Assembly: GCA_031274385.1 (NCBI GenBank)
Contig: JAISQH010000453.1
Location: forward strand, 1-7,234
DNA length: 7,234 nucleotides
Source of the DNA: Planctomycetaceae bacterium
GTDB lineage: Bacteria > Planctomycetota > Planctomycetia > Pirellulales > Thermoguttaceae
Direction of reading: 5' to 3'
Below the pieces are notes generated by a model. That model searched no databases, was not told the DNA's origin, and worked only from the letters and a program-made list of their open reading frames with translations. Each line of letters starts with the position of its first letter. The stretch's first letter is position 1. Positions 1 to 5,546 of this stretch are shown piece after piece. The position numbers and the translations under genes are program-made.

Positions 1-440
1 AAAATCAGGTAACAAACATATTGTGCTCTTTTGTCAATCAGACGCCAAACAAATTGCGTATGCCGAAGAACACATTTTCGACGCGAAATACCTTTAGGAT
101 AAATCTTGATCGTCTGATCCGTTTGATTGGTCTTCGCTTCTTTGGGTTTGCGCCCGGCTTTTTTTTGTGACTTTTTACGACGCCTCTTACGGTTCGGAGA
201 TTTCGGCACAAGATCGTTACGCTGAGAACTATAATTAAGTGTAACCTTCGGCGGCTTGGAGCTCGCCGCATCGGCATGCACACGAAGCGTCTCTTCCAAT
301 TCACGCACTCGCGCCTTAAGAGATGCGTTCTCCGTCTGAAGCGCGGCGTTCTCCGTACGTAAGGCAAGATTCTCGTCTAAAAGTTCCTGAAGACGTGATT
401 CAAGATATTTAGCCCGATTAAGATGTTCGTTGAATGTCAT
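1..440 (-). CDS. IS66-like transposase, N-terminal part (runs off the left edge)
   Basis: The minus-strand reading frame opens at the ATG at 438-440 and stays open for 146 codons to the window edge, so the catalytic domain is not visible. Residues about 13-53 form a leucine-rich coiled coil with a repeated 'LxTENAxL' heptad. A very basic stretch follows (about 80-100, NRKRRRKK then AGRKPK), and then a Cys-containing segment ending VWRLIDKRAQYVCYLI. A coiled coil followed by a basic GR-P linker is the usual start of IS66-type TnpC transposases, which move the element by DDE chemistry. No tnpA or tnpB gene lies upstream, which would fit the single-gene subgroup. No Shine-Dalgarno sequence precedes the ATG; instead a promoter sits immediately upstream. 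The family call rests on architecture and general resemblance only; another DDE family with a similar N-terminus is possible. Confidence 0.6.
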   Translation of the reverse strand, partial: MTFNEHLNRAKYLESRLQELLDENLALRTENAALQTENASLKARVRELEETLRVHADAASSKPPKVTLNYSSQRNDLVPKSPNRKRRRKKSQKKAGRKPKEAKTNQTDQTIKIYPKGISRRKCVLRHTQFVWRLIDKRAQYVCYLI

Positions 441-446
441 AGAAAA

Positions 447-475
447 ATAGTAAGAAATTTAAACAGAATTGTCAA
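447..475 (-). promoter_or_regulatory. Sigma70-type promoter of the transposase, leaderless
   Basis: Read on the minus strand, a perfect -35 hexamer TTGACA (470-475) is separated by exactly 17 bases from TACTAT (447-452), a 5/6 match to the -10 consensus. Only six bases lie between the -10 box and the ATG at 440. Transcription would therefore start at or next to the start codon, giving a leaderless mRNA, in agreement with the absence of a ribosome binding site. Confidence 0.6.
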
Positions 476-485
476 GAACAACTTT

Positions 486-503
486 TTAAAATAGACAGTT
501 ACC
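486..503 (-). repeat. Candidate outer end (terminal repeat) of the IS66-like element
   Basis: Read on the minus strand towards the transposase, this 18-bp stretch begins GGTAACTGTCT. It matches 16 of 18 bases at 7119-7136, where it reads on the plus strand out of the right edge. It lies about 46-63 bases upstream of the transposase ATG, where the end of a compact single-gene IS would be expected. The partner end and target duplication of this copy are outside the window, so the boundary is inferred. Confidence 0.35.
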
Positions 504-577
504 GGCATTCGGATGTTTCGGTACAGAATAAACGCCTAACCCAAGAATGAATCTTTAATGAAACACGAAATAATCTG

Positions 578-617
578 AAACAAAAACAACGTAAGCCCCT
601 TGCGACATTTTACGTTG
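578..617 (-). terminator. Possible Rho-independent terminator downstream of purD
   Basis: On the minus strand the arms CAACGTAA (617-610) and TTACGTTG (594-587) pair perfectly over 8 bp around a 15-base loop, and the second arm runs straight into TTTTTGTTT. Orientation and position, about 165 bp after the purD stop, suit a terminator for purD or the purD-side transcript. The stem is rather AT-rich and the loop long, so efficiency may be modest. Confidence 0.45.
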
Positions 618-740
618 CGCCAAAATATTTCAAATTTGTGTAGCAATATACCAGTCAGACTTCGCTTGTTTAAGGACTAGTGAGTTTTTTAGAAGTTCCT
701 TTGCGCAGTACGACCGAATGCGATGCGAAAGAAAAGGTCT

Positions 741-766
741 TTTTGAATCTTTGCGTTTTTGTGTGC
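741..766 (+). repeat. Dispersed 'TTTGCG' repeat, copy A
   Basis: This 26-bp stretch, with core ATCTTTGCGTTTTTG, matches 21 of 26 bases of the reverse complement of 7140-7165. Sequences of the 'CTTTGCGTCTTTGCG' type are familiar as dispersed non-coding repeats in many bacterial genomes. Here it lies just after the purD stop codon. Its function is unknown. Confidence 0.4.
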
Positions 767-779
767 CGGAGAAAAGCGG

Positions 780-2093
780 TTATTGAAGAAACGCTTTATC
801 GGAAATATCTTTGCGGCACCAGGCACCGTCCCAGCGGATACATTTAACAGCGGTATAGGCGGCGAGTTTGGCTTCGGAAACAGAACCGCCAAGCCCCGTC
901 ACTCCAAGAACTCGACCGCCATTACTGACAATAGTTCCGTTTTCGCTAAGAGCAGTTCCGGCATGAAAAACCTTAGTGTCCGGCACCTTAGCAGCGGCAT
1001 CCAAACCGCGAATCGGAAACCCTTTTTCGTAAGTTCCCGGATAACCACGACTCGCCATCACCACACACACCGCAGTGCGATCATCCCATTCCAACGGAGG
1101 AAGTTGATCAAGTTTTCCGTCAATCGTTGCCTCGAAAATATCCGGTAAATCCGTTTTGAGACGCATTAAAAGCGGTTGACATTCGGGATCGCCAAATCGG
1201 GCGTTGTATTCGAGAACTTTGGCTCCTTGTTTTGTCAGCATTAATCCGGCATACAGAACACCGCGAAACGGCACTGCGGAACAATTCAACGCATGAACCG
1301 TCGGAACAAAAATATGCTCCTCAACCCAATGAAGCATCGCATCATCCACCATAGGCGTCGGAGAATAGGCTCCCATTCCTCCGGTGTTCGGACCGGTATC
1401 TCCATCATACGCGGCTTTGTGATCCTGAGCAGGTTGAAGCGTCACAATGGTTGTTCCGTCTGTTATTGCCAAAACGCTTGCCTCTTGACCGTCCAAGCGT
1501 TCTTCGAGAATAATCCGATCACCGGCATTGCCGAATTCGCGGTTTTTCGTAATTCGCAGAATAGCGTCAATCGCTTCGGAACGATTGTCGCAGACAAAAA
1601 CGCCCTTGCCCGCAGCCAAACCGTCCGCCTTGACAACAATCGGCATGTCTCTATCCTCATTAAGAAATTGAATCGCGTCATTGCCGTTAGTGAACGTATG
1701 ATGCGTGGCGGTTGGCACGGAACCTTTGCGGAGAATTTCCTTGCAAAAAACTTTGCTCCCTTCAATTTGGGCAGCCGCTTGATTCGGTCCGAAAATCCGC
1801 AGTTTTTCCGCCTGAAATGCGTCAACAATTCCGGCACAGAGCGGAACTTCAGAACCAACCACCGTAAGACCAACCTTGTTATCCTTTGCAAACCGAATCA
1901 GTGCCGGAAAATTCAACTCCGTAATCGGAACATTTTCAATATCGGTTTCATTGGAACCGGCGTTGCCGGTGTTGGAATTGGCGGTTCCGGCATTGCCCGG
2001 AGCAACAAAAATCTGATGAGTTCGGGGACTCTGCGCTAATTTCCAAGCCAAAGCATGTTCGCGGCCGCCGGAACCAATAACAAGTATGTTCAT
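780..2093 (-). CDS. purD: Phosphoribosylamine-glycine ligase (GAR synthetase)
   Basis: This cytosolic ATP-grasp enzyme joins glycine to 5-phosphoribosylamine, with ATP hydrolysis, in the second step of de novo purine synthesis. At 437 residues it has normal family length. The N-domain opens with MNILVIGSGGREHALAWKL (1-19) and continues to LTVVGSEVPL (76-85). The ATP-grasp region contains VVKADGLAAGKGV (153-165), GPNTGGMGAYSP (234-245) and the family signature EYNARFGDPE (295-304). The end, WDGAWCRKDI (421-430), is the expected C-terminus, so the gene is complete. An Asn/Gly/Thr-rich insert at about 38-49 lengthens the loop after APGNAGT. The ATG at 2093 is fixed by the conserved N-terminus, though no clear Shine-Dalgarno sequence precedes it. 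The next gene upstream on the same strand encodes a LOG-family protein; a repeat element lies in the 266-bp gap. Confidence 0.97.
   Translation of the reverse strand: MNILVIGSGGREHALAWKLAQSPRTHQIFVAPGNAGTANSNTGNAGSNETDIENVPITELNFPALIRFAKDNKVGLTVVGSEVPLCAGIVDAFQAEKLRIFGPNQAAAQIEGSKVFCKEILRKGSVPTATHHTFTNGNDAIQFLNEDRDMPIVVKADGLAAGKGVFVCDNRSEAIDAILRITKNREFGNAGDRIILEERLDGQEASVLAITDGTTIVTLQPAQDHKAAYDGDTGPNTGGMGAYSPTPMVDDAMLHWVEEHIFVPTVHALNCSAVPFRGVLYAGLMLTKQGAKVLEYNARFGDPECQPLLMRLKTDLPDIFEATIDGKLDQLPPLEWDDRTAVCVVMASRGYPGTYEKGFPIRGLDAAAKVPDTKVFHAGTALSENGTIVSNGGRVLGVTGLGGSVSEAKLAAYTAVKCIRWDGAWCRKDISDKAFLQ
1950..1994 (-). repeat. 15-bp imperfect tandem repeat inside purD
   Basis: Three 15-base units encode NAGTA, NSNTG and NAGSN (PurD residues 34-48). 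They share the pattern AAY-NCC-RRN-ACC/TCC and look like slippage-derived units starting from the conserved GNAGT loop. The reading frame is kept. The insert falls in a surface loop before the conserved LTVVG strand, so the enzyme should tolerate it. Confidence 0.5.
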
Positions 2094-2166
2094 CTTAAAA
2101 TAGAAAAAAAAGGATGCGGTTGAAAGGGAGATTGCCTTTTTGAAAACTCCCGTTATTGCGATTGAT

Positions 2167-2312
2167 TAGACAATTTCCATTATTGTTATTATTGTCAACA
2201 GATTTTACAGATGATACAGATTCGTTTTTTATTGAAATCTGTCAAATCCGTATCATCTGTTGACAAAACTAAAAAAACATGACACGCCTTTTCAAATATT
2301 GGAACAAGTCTA
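2167..2312 (+). mobile_element. MITE-like inverted-repeat element, copy 1
   Basis: This 146-bp non-coding element is bounded by TAGACAATTTCC on the left and GGAACAAGTCTA on the right, the left end being decayed relative to copy 2. Inside, GTCAACAGAT (2194-2203) and ATCTGTTGAC (2255-2264) are perfect inverted 10-mers closing a long imperfect hairpin. The first 38 bases match copy 2 (3689-3825) with four mismatches, and the right ends correspond too. The ends begin and finish with TA, as expected for elements mobilised by an IS630/Tc1-type transposase that targets TA; this assignment is inference. It lies between the LOG gene and purD, which are transcribed in the same direction, so any read-through RNA would carry its hairpin. 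Confidence 0.65.
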
Positions 2313-2359
2313 TTCATTTATTGATCTATTGATTAAAATTTTTGGTGACGTGTTAAACG

Positions 2360-3280
2360 CTACCGATAAAAGGCTTTGATGGTATTCCAGGCATCTTGCG
2401 GCGAATCCGTCATATAAAACAGTTCGAGATCGCGCCGGTTAATGACACCTGATTCGACGAGATAGTCGAAATGGACGCAATGTTTCCAAAATTCGACGCC
2501 GAGTAAAATAATCGGAATTTGTTGCATTCGTTCTGTTTGCCTTAGGGTCAGTGCTTCGAATAGTTCGTCAAACGTTCCGAAACCGCCGGGGCAGGCAACC
2601 AACGCTTTTGCCCGAAGCATGAAATGAAGTTTTCGAACATTGAAATAATGGAATTGAAAACAGAGTTGCGGCGAGACATACGGATTGGGTCGTTGCTCGT
2701 ATGGCAATTTGATATTTAATCCGATGGAGGGAGCACCGGCTTCGTGTGCGCCGCGGTTGGCGGCTTCCATAATTCCGGGACCGCCGCCGGTGAAAATCAC
2801 GTAATCAAACAGGGCATTGCTTTCCATCGGCTGCTGTTTCATGGTTTCTTCCGAGACAATTCGTGCAAACTCGCGGGCTTTTTCATAGTAGATGCTTGTT
2901 TCCAGTTGCTGCTTTGCCGTTTTCACCGCGTCGCGAAACCCGTCATTATGGGGTTGTTTTTCCAATTGCTCTTCGGCTTCCGCCAAAAGGCGGGCCGCTT
3001 TTTTCTGCGAAACAAACCGCGCGCTTCCGAAAACAATCACCGTCGAACGAATACCATATTGCCTCATAAACCATTCCGGTTTTTCCATCTCCAGTTGAAG
3101 CCGGATGGATCGGGCGTAATCACTCCGTATAAAATCGTGATCCAGAAACGCCAAAGAATAACTCGGTGAATCCAACAAGTCCTGAATATTTCTACCCCGT
3201 TCGTCTTCCTGCGGCTCGGTCAAGTTAAGGGGGCGTTCAAAATCTTCGTCAAAAGGAACCCGTAAATCGTCAATCGGCAT
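2360..3280 (-). CDS. LOG family protein (nucleoside-5'-monophosphate phosphoribohydrolase type)
   Basis: Members of this Rossmann-fold family, long annotated as 'lysine decarboxylase', hydrolyse the N-glycosidic bond of nucleotide monophosphates, releasing base and ribose 5-phosphate; in plants and some bacteria the product is a cytokinin. Visible motifs (numbered from the ATG) are VIVFGSARF (81-89), TGGGPGIMEAANRGA (164-178), the R-K pair in FNVRKLHFM (213-221) and the hallmark PGGFGTFDE (231-239). At 306 residues it is longer than plant-type LOGs (about 200). The extra length is a N-terminal segment of about 75 residues and a helical, charged insert at about 92-150. I chose the ATG at 3280 because GAGG (3289-3292) stands nine bases before it; an in-frame TTG at 3295 overlaps that site and is unlikely. 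Cytosolic. The exact substrate cannot be read from sequence. Confidence 0.9.
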   Translation of the reverse strand: MPIDDLRVPFDEDFERPLNLTEPQEDERGRNIQDLLDSPSYSLAFLDHDFIRSDYARSIRLQLEMEKPEWFMRQYGIRSTVIVFGSARFVSQKKAARLLAEAEEQLEKQPHNDGFRDAVKTAKQQLETSIYYEKAREFARIVSEETMKQQPMESNALFDYVIFTGGGPGIMEAANRGAHEAGAPSIGLNIKLPYEQRPNPYVSPQLCFQFHYFNVRKLHFMLRAKALVACPGGFGTFDELFEALTLRQTERMQQIPIILLGVEFWKHCVHFDYLVESGVINRRDLELFYMTDSPQDAWNTIKAFYR

Positions 3281-3325
3281 TGTGATAACCCTCAATAGTA
3301 AAAATGGAATCGAATAAACAAAATA

Positions 3326-3331
3326 ATTATA
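3326..3331 (-). promoter_or_regulatory. Candidate -10 box for the LOG gene
   Basis: A perfect TATAAT occurs on the minus strand about 45 bases before the ATG at 3280. The best upstream hexamer, TTGTAC, is 20 bases away and poor, so the -35 element is unclear. The setting is AT-rich, which makes chance occurrence possible. Confidence 0.35.
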
Positions 3332-3430
3332 CTACAAAAGAAAAGGGATTGGTACAACTCTTAATGATCATTGCAAAATTTATTTTCCTGATGATTTCAT
3401 TTTTTGTGGGGAACCATCATTATAATCCCC

Positions 3431-3566
3431 AATTGTCTGAACACGATTTTTCGGATTGATAAAATTGATAGGATCGTCTGTTGGAAAGAGCTGACGATTC
3501 GATGTTATTTCCGGCAGATTATCCTATATTCATCTTACCAATCCCAAAAATCCTGTTCAGATAATT
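3431..3566 (+). mobile_element. Inverted-repeat element with 28-bp ends
   Basis: The left end (3431-3458, beginning AATTGTCTGAACA) and the reverse complement of the right end (3539-3566, beginning AATTATCTGAACA) match at 25 of 28 positions. The symmetry continues inwards with small gaps (GATAGGAT at 3467-3474 against ATCCTATA near 3521-3528), so nearly the whole 136 bp can fold into a long hairpin. No coding capacity. This resembles the 'TCTGAA-CAGGATT' class of dispersed repeats seen in many environmental bacterial genomes. Which transposase moves it is unknown. Confidence 0.6.
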
Positions 3567-3581
3567 AGGAACCATTTACTC

Positions 3582-3667
3582 GTAGGGGCGACCCTTGCGG
3601 TCGCCCTGAATTTGCGGTCGCCCTGAATTGGTGATGGTTCGGGGCAACCGCAAGGGATTGCCCCTAC
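3582..3667 (+). mobile_element. GC-rich 'GTAGGGGC' inverted-repeat element
   Basis: The left end (3582-3606, GTAGGGGCGACCCTTGCGG and onward) pairs with the right end (3642-3667, ending ATTGCCCCTAC). They match over about 25 bases with one single-base gap and two mismatches. The 86-bp unit is clearly richer in G+C than its surroundings and would form a stable hairpin in DNA or RNA. Elements of this 'GTAGGGGCGACC...' form are common dispersed repeats in bacterial genomes. A 17-bp segment inside it is tandemly duplicated. Confidence 0.65.
3595..3628 (+). repeat. Perfect 17-bp tandem duplication inside the GC-rich element
   Basis: TTGCGGTCGCCCTGAAT occurs at 3595-3611 and again, identically, at 3612-3628. 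The unit covers the inner end of the left inverted repeat, so the right end can pair with either copy. The identity of the two units suggests a recent duplication. Confidence 0.9.
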
Positions 3668-3688
3668 AATAAAATCGAACGATTTTAA

Positions 3689-3825
3689 TAGACTTGTTCC
3701 ATTATTGTTGTTATTGTCAACAGATTATACAGATTCGTTTTTTATGAAAATCTGTAAAATCTGGTATAATCTGCTGACAAAACGAACCCCCCATTACACC
3801 TTTTTCAAGTTTTGGGACAAGTCTA
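3689..3825 (+). mobile_element. MITE-like inverted-repeat element, copy 2
   Basis: This 137-bp element has well-preserved ends, TAGACTTGTTCC on the left and GGGACAAGTCTA on the right, which are inverted repeats with one mismatch. The inner arms GTCAACAGAT (3716-3725) and ATCTGCTGAC (3769-3778) pair with one mismatch. It has the same orientation and layout as 2167-2312. The inner right part differs from copy 1 through short gaps, while the hairpin is kept in both. The TA at each outer edge could be a target-site duplication. No coding capacity. Confidence 0.7.
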
Positions 3826-3902
3826 ATAAAAAAAGGATTTTAAAGTGGAATGTGTATAACACCCCGTCATTGACAATTTTTTTTTCGCTTTGCCCTCACC
3901 CC

Positions 3903-3930
3903 TTGACGGAACGTTTTCCCGTAATACAAT
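3903..3930 (+). promoter_or_regulatory. Sigma70-type promoter of the blaI-like/M56 operon
   Basis: TTGACG (3903-3908) and TACAAT (3925-3930) are each 5/6 matches to the -35 and -10 consensus, with a 16-base spacer. The predicted start near 3937 gives a leader of about 39 bases before the ATG at 3976. It lies clear of the neighbouring repeat elements. Confidence 0.6.
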
Positions 3931-3937
3931 AGATTAC
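3921..3937 (+). promoter_or_regulatory. Candidate BlaI-type operator over the -10 box
   Basis: GTAAT (3921-3925), seven bases, then ATTAC (3933-3937) form a perfect inverted repeat covering the -10 hexamer and the predicted start site. BlaI/MecI repressors bind TACA/TGTA-type dyads at their own promoters, so autoregulation here is expected. The half-sites face the opposite way from the classical ATTACA-TGTAAT arrangement and are only 5 bp, so this is a suggestion. Confidence 0.35.
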
Positions 3938-3975
3938 ACTTGAAATACTGATCCTTCATTCTGAATTTTAAAAAC

Positions 3976-4386
3976 ATGCTAAAAAAAGACAAAACACATA
4001 TTTCGACAGCCGAATGGGAAGTGATGCGGGTTCTTTGGGATGCCGGACAACCAATGACCGCAACCGAAATCGCCCGAAAATTAGACGGGCGCTCAAATTG
4101 GAAATCCCGGACTGTTCGGACGTTCATCAATCGATTGGTCAAAAAACAAGTTCTGTCCGCAGAGAAAAAAATTGTCGGCGGTCTTGAATTGTATCATTTT
4201 TCTCCGTTAGTCTGCGAAGCGAAGACGTTGCAAATCGAACAGGACAATTTCCTCAGCCGGTTTTTCGGCGGTACAATCCACTCCATGCTCGCCAGCTGTA
4301 TTCAGCAAGGTCAACTCTCCCAAGAAGAATTAAAACAATTACGCGAATTGCTCGACCGGGAAATCGGAAAAGGAGGAAAAAAATAA
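3976..4386 (+). CDS. BlaI/MecI/CopY family transcriptional repressor
   Basis: These are dimeric winged-helix repressors that block their own operon until cleaved by a partner M56 protease. The 136-residue protein has the family's usual length. The DNA-binding domain covers about 8-75: ISTAEWEVMRVLW (9-21), TATEIARKL (28-36), then W42 and the recognition-helix region TVRTFINRLVKK (46-57) and the wing up to LYHFSP (72-77). The C-terminal part, LSQEELKQLRELL (114-126), is the dimerisation helix. In MecI/BlaI an Asn-Phe bond just before this helix is cut; by my approximate alignment the equivalent here is Cys108-Ile109, so the cleavage site may differ. No good Shine-Dalgarno sequence precedes the ATG. 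The stop overlaps the next start (TAATG), indicating translational coupling to the protease gene. The regulated genes need not concern beta-lactams. Confidence 0.93.
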   Translation: MLKKDKTHISTAEWEVMRVLWDAGQPMTATEIARKLDGRSNWKSRTVRTFINRLVKKQVLSAEKKIVGGLELYHFSPLVCEAKTLQIEQDNFLSRFFGGTIHSMLASCIQQGQLSQEELKQLRELLDREIGKGGKK

Positions 4387-4388
4387 TG
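4371..4388 (+). promoter_or_regulatory. Strong Shine-Dalgarno site and TAATG stop-start overlap
   Basis: AGGAGG (4371-4376) ends nine bases before the ATG at 4386-4388. The repressor's TAA (4384-4386) shares its last base with this ATG. This fixes the protease start and points to coupled translation of repressor and protease. Confidence 0.85.
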
Positions 4389-5402
4389 ACTGAACTCTTC
4401 TCGTTACCAATCCTCGTTTTTGAACAATCGTGGAATGCAGCGTTGTTGATTATTGCTCTTTTTTGTATTCTTGGAATCATCGGCAAACGGTTACATCCTG
4501 CGTGGCGATTTGGTATTTGGTTACTGATTGTGATTCCGTTATTCATTCACATTTCCATGCCTTCTTCGTGGAGCATTTTCAATTTGATTCCATCGGGACA
4601 GAAATTTCTTAATGTAATGATTTTGCCGACGGTTTTGGGAATTTCATTACAGATATTGCTGGCTGTTGTTTGGAGTTTGGGATGTGTTTTAATGACTGTA
4701 ATTTTCGGACGGCAAGTTCTTGCGTGTCGTCAATGGATCAAACTTGCTCTTCCGGTGAAAAATAAACGTGCTTTAACCGTTTTCGAAAAATGCCGACGCC
4801 GAATGAATGTCAAATCCCGGCTTTGTGTTATGGAAAGTCCGTCTGTTTCCGGTCCGTTCTTGATTGGAACATTCCATCCGATTTTATTGTTACCGTTCGG
4901 CATGGCTCGAACCGCTTCCGATAATCAATTGCGTACCGTTTTTCTTCACGAATTGGCACACCTGAAACGTTGGGACGTATGGAGCAGTTGGGTGATGAGT
5001 GTTTTGCTTGTTGTTCATTGGTTCAATCCGTTTCTCTGGGCGGCGATTCGGCGAATGAACGCGGATCGGGAAGAAGCCTGCGACGCAATGGCATTGGAAA
5101 CACTGAATCAGAACGAACGCCTCGCTTACGGTCACGCACTCATTGATATAGCGGAACATTTTTTATCGCCGCGAAAAACGCCCGGTCTGGTCGGTATTTC
5201 CGAAACAAAAGAATTAATGACCGGACGTATTGAAATGATTCAAAAAGTCGGAACATGGAAATGGTACTGGAAAATGTTGGCAACCGTTCTTGCTCTTTTT
5301 ATTGCGTTGGTGACGATGACGGATGCGGCGGATGTTGTCAAAACCCAATGTACGAAATCCTTGTGTGTTCCCTGTGATCCGTTGCGTTGCGTTAATCATT
5401 AA
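4386..5402 (+). CDS. M56 family membrane metalloprotease (BlaR1/MecR1-like, no sensor domain)
   Basis: This is the presumed protease partner of the BlaI-type repressor. Hydrophobic segments at about 16-33, 40-58 and 76-107 precede a cytosolic loop with SGPFLIGTFHPILLLP (155-170) and the zinc motif HELAH (188-192). DREEACD (227-233), probably supplying the third ligand (Glu229), lies after the membrane-associated segment 200-221. A last membrane helix lies at about 294-312. The protein is 338 residues. BlaR1 and MecR1 are near 600 because a penicillin-binding sensor follows the last helix; here only about 25 residues follow. They contain Cys322, 327, 330 and 335 (C-x4-C-x2-C-x4-C), on the outer side of the membrane by BlaR1 topology. 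So the signal is unlikely to be a beta-lactam. The gene is coupled to the repressor; DUF362 follows after 144 bp. Confidence 0.92.
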   Translation: MTELFSLPILVFEQSWNAALLIIALFCILGIIGKRLHPAWRFGIWLLIVIPLFIHISMPSSWSIFNLIPSGQKFLNVMILPTVLGISLQILLAVVWSLGCVLMTVIFGRQVLACRQWIKLALPVKNKRALTVFEKCRRRMNVKSRLCVMESPSVSGPFLIGTFHPILLLPFGMARTASDNQLRTVFLHELAHLKRWDVWSSWVMSVLLVVHWFNPFLWAAIRRMNADREEACDAMALETLNQNERLAYGHALIDIAEHFLSPRKTPGLVGISETKELMTGRIEMIQKVGTWKWYWKMLATVLALFIALVTMTDAADVVKTQCTKSLCVPCDPLRCVNH

Positions 5403-5425
5403 CAAAAACTGCGTCCTTTCAAACG

Positions 5426-5438
5426 GATCAAATTGATC
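5426..5438 (+). promoter_or_regulatory. Short dyad GATCAA-A-TTGATC
   Basis: A perfect 6-bp inverted repeat around one base lies 24 bases after the M56 stop, upstream of the DUF362 gene. It has no T-run, so it is not an obvious terminator, and it could be a regulator site. It may equally be chance in an AT-rich gap. Confidence 0.2.
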
Positions 5439-5546
5439 AGAAAACAACAGATCGAACAACCTGCCGAAGGTACTGATTGGATCACGCCTTTGGTTTATTT
5501 AAGAAGTATTTGTAACACTTTAACCTTAAAATAGGGGAGATTTCTC

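Larger units (their letters stand above)
441..779. other. Gene-free stretch between transposase and purD
   Basis: I see no coding region here. From left to right it holds the transposase promoter, the presumed IS end, a hairpin with a T-run that would terminate purD transcription, and a diverged copy of a 'TTTGCG' dispersed repeat close to the purD stop. The remaining bases (about 640-735) show nothing I can name. Confidence 0.6.
3281..3975. other. Gene-free divergent intergenic region packed with repeat elements
   Basis: This 695-bp gap separates the leftward LOG gene from the rightward blaI-like gene. It contains the presumed LOG promoter, three unrelated inverted-repeat elements separated by 15-21 bp (3431-3566, 3582-3667, 3689-3825), and the promoter of the blaI-like operon. 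I see no protein-coding gene, tRNA or CRISPR repeat in it. The bases at about 3332-3430 show nothing I can name. Confidence 0.7.

Noticed and set aside
38..367. A 109-codon minus-strand frame rich in Arg
   Set aside because: It overlaps the transposase frame on the same strand in another phase. The transposase frame has the coiled coil, promoter and start, and this one is an off-frame shadow.
1293..2039. A 248-codon open frame on the plus strand
   Set aside because: It is wholly antisense to purD, whose protein is complete and conserved. The frame encodes a basic, low-similarity sequence typical of a shadow ORF.
2193..2198. Outward-facing TTGACA (-35) hexamers within the two MITE-like elements that might make hybrid promoters
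   Set aside because: No acceptable -10 hexamer occurs 16-18 bases downstream in either copy on the relevant strands.
3409..3431. GGGGA ... TCCCC small hairpin left of the first repeat element
   Set aside because: Only 5-bp arms and no link to a gene or repeat.
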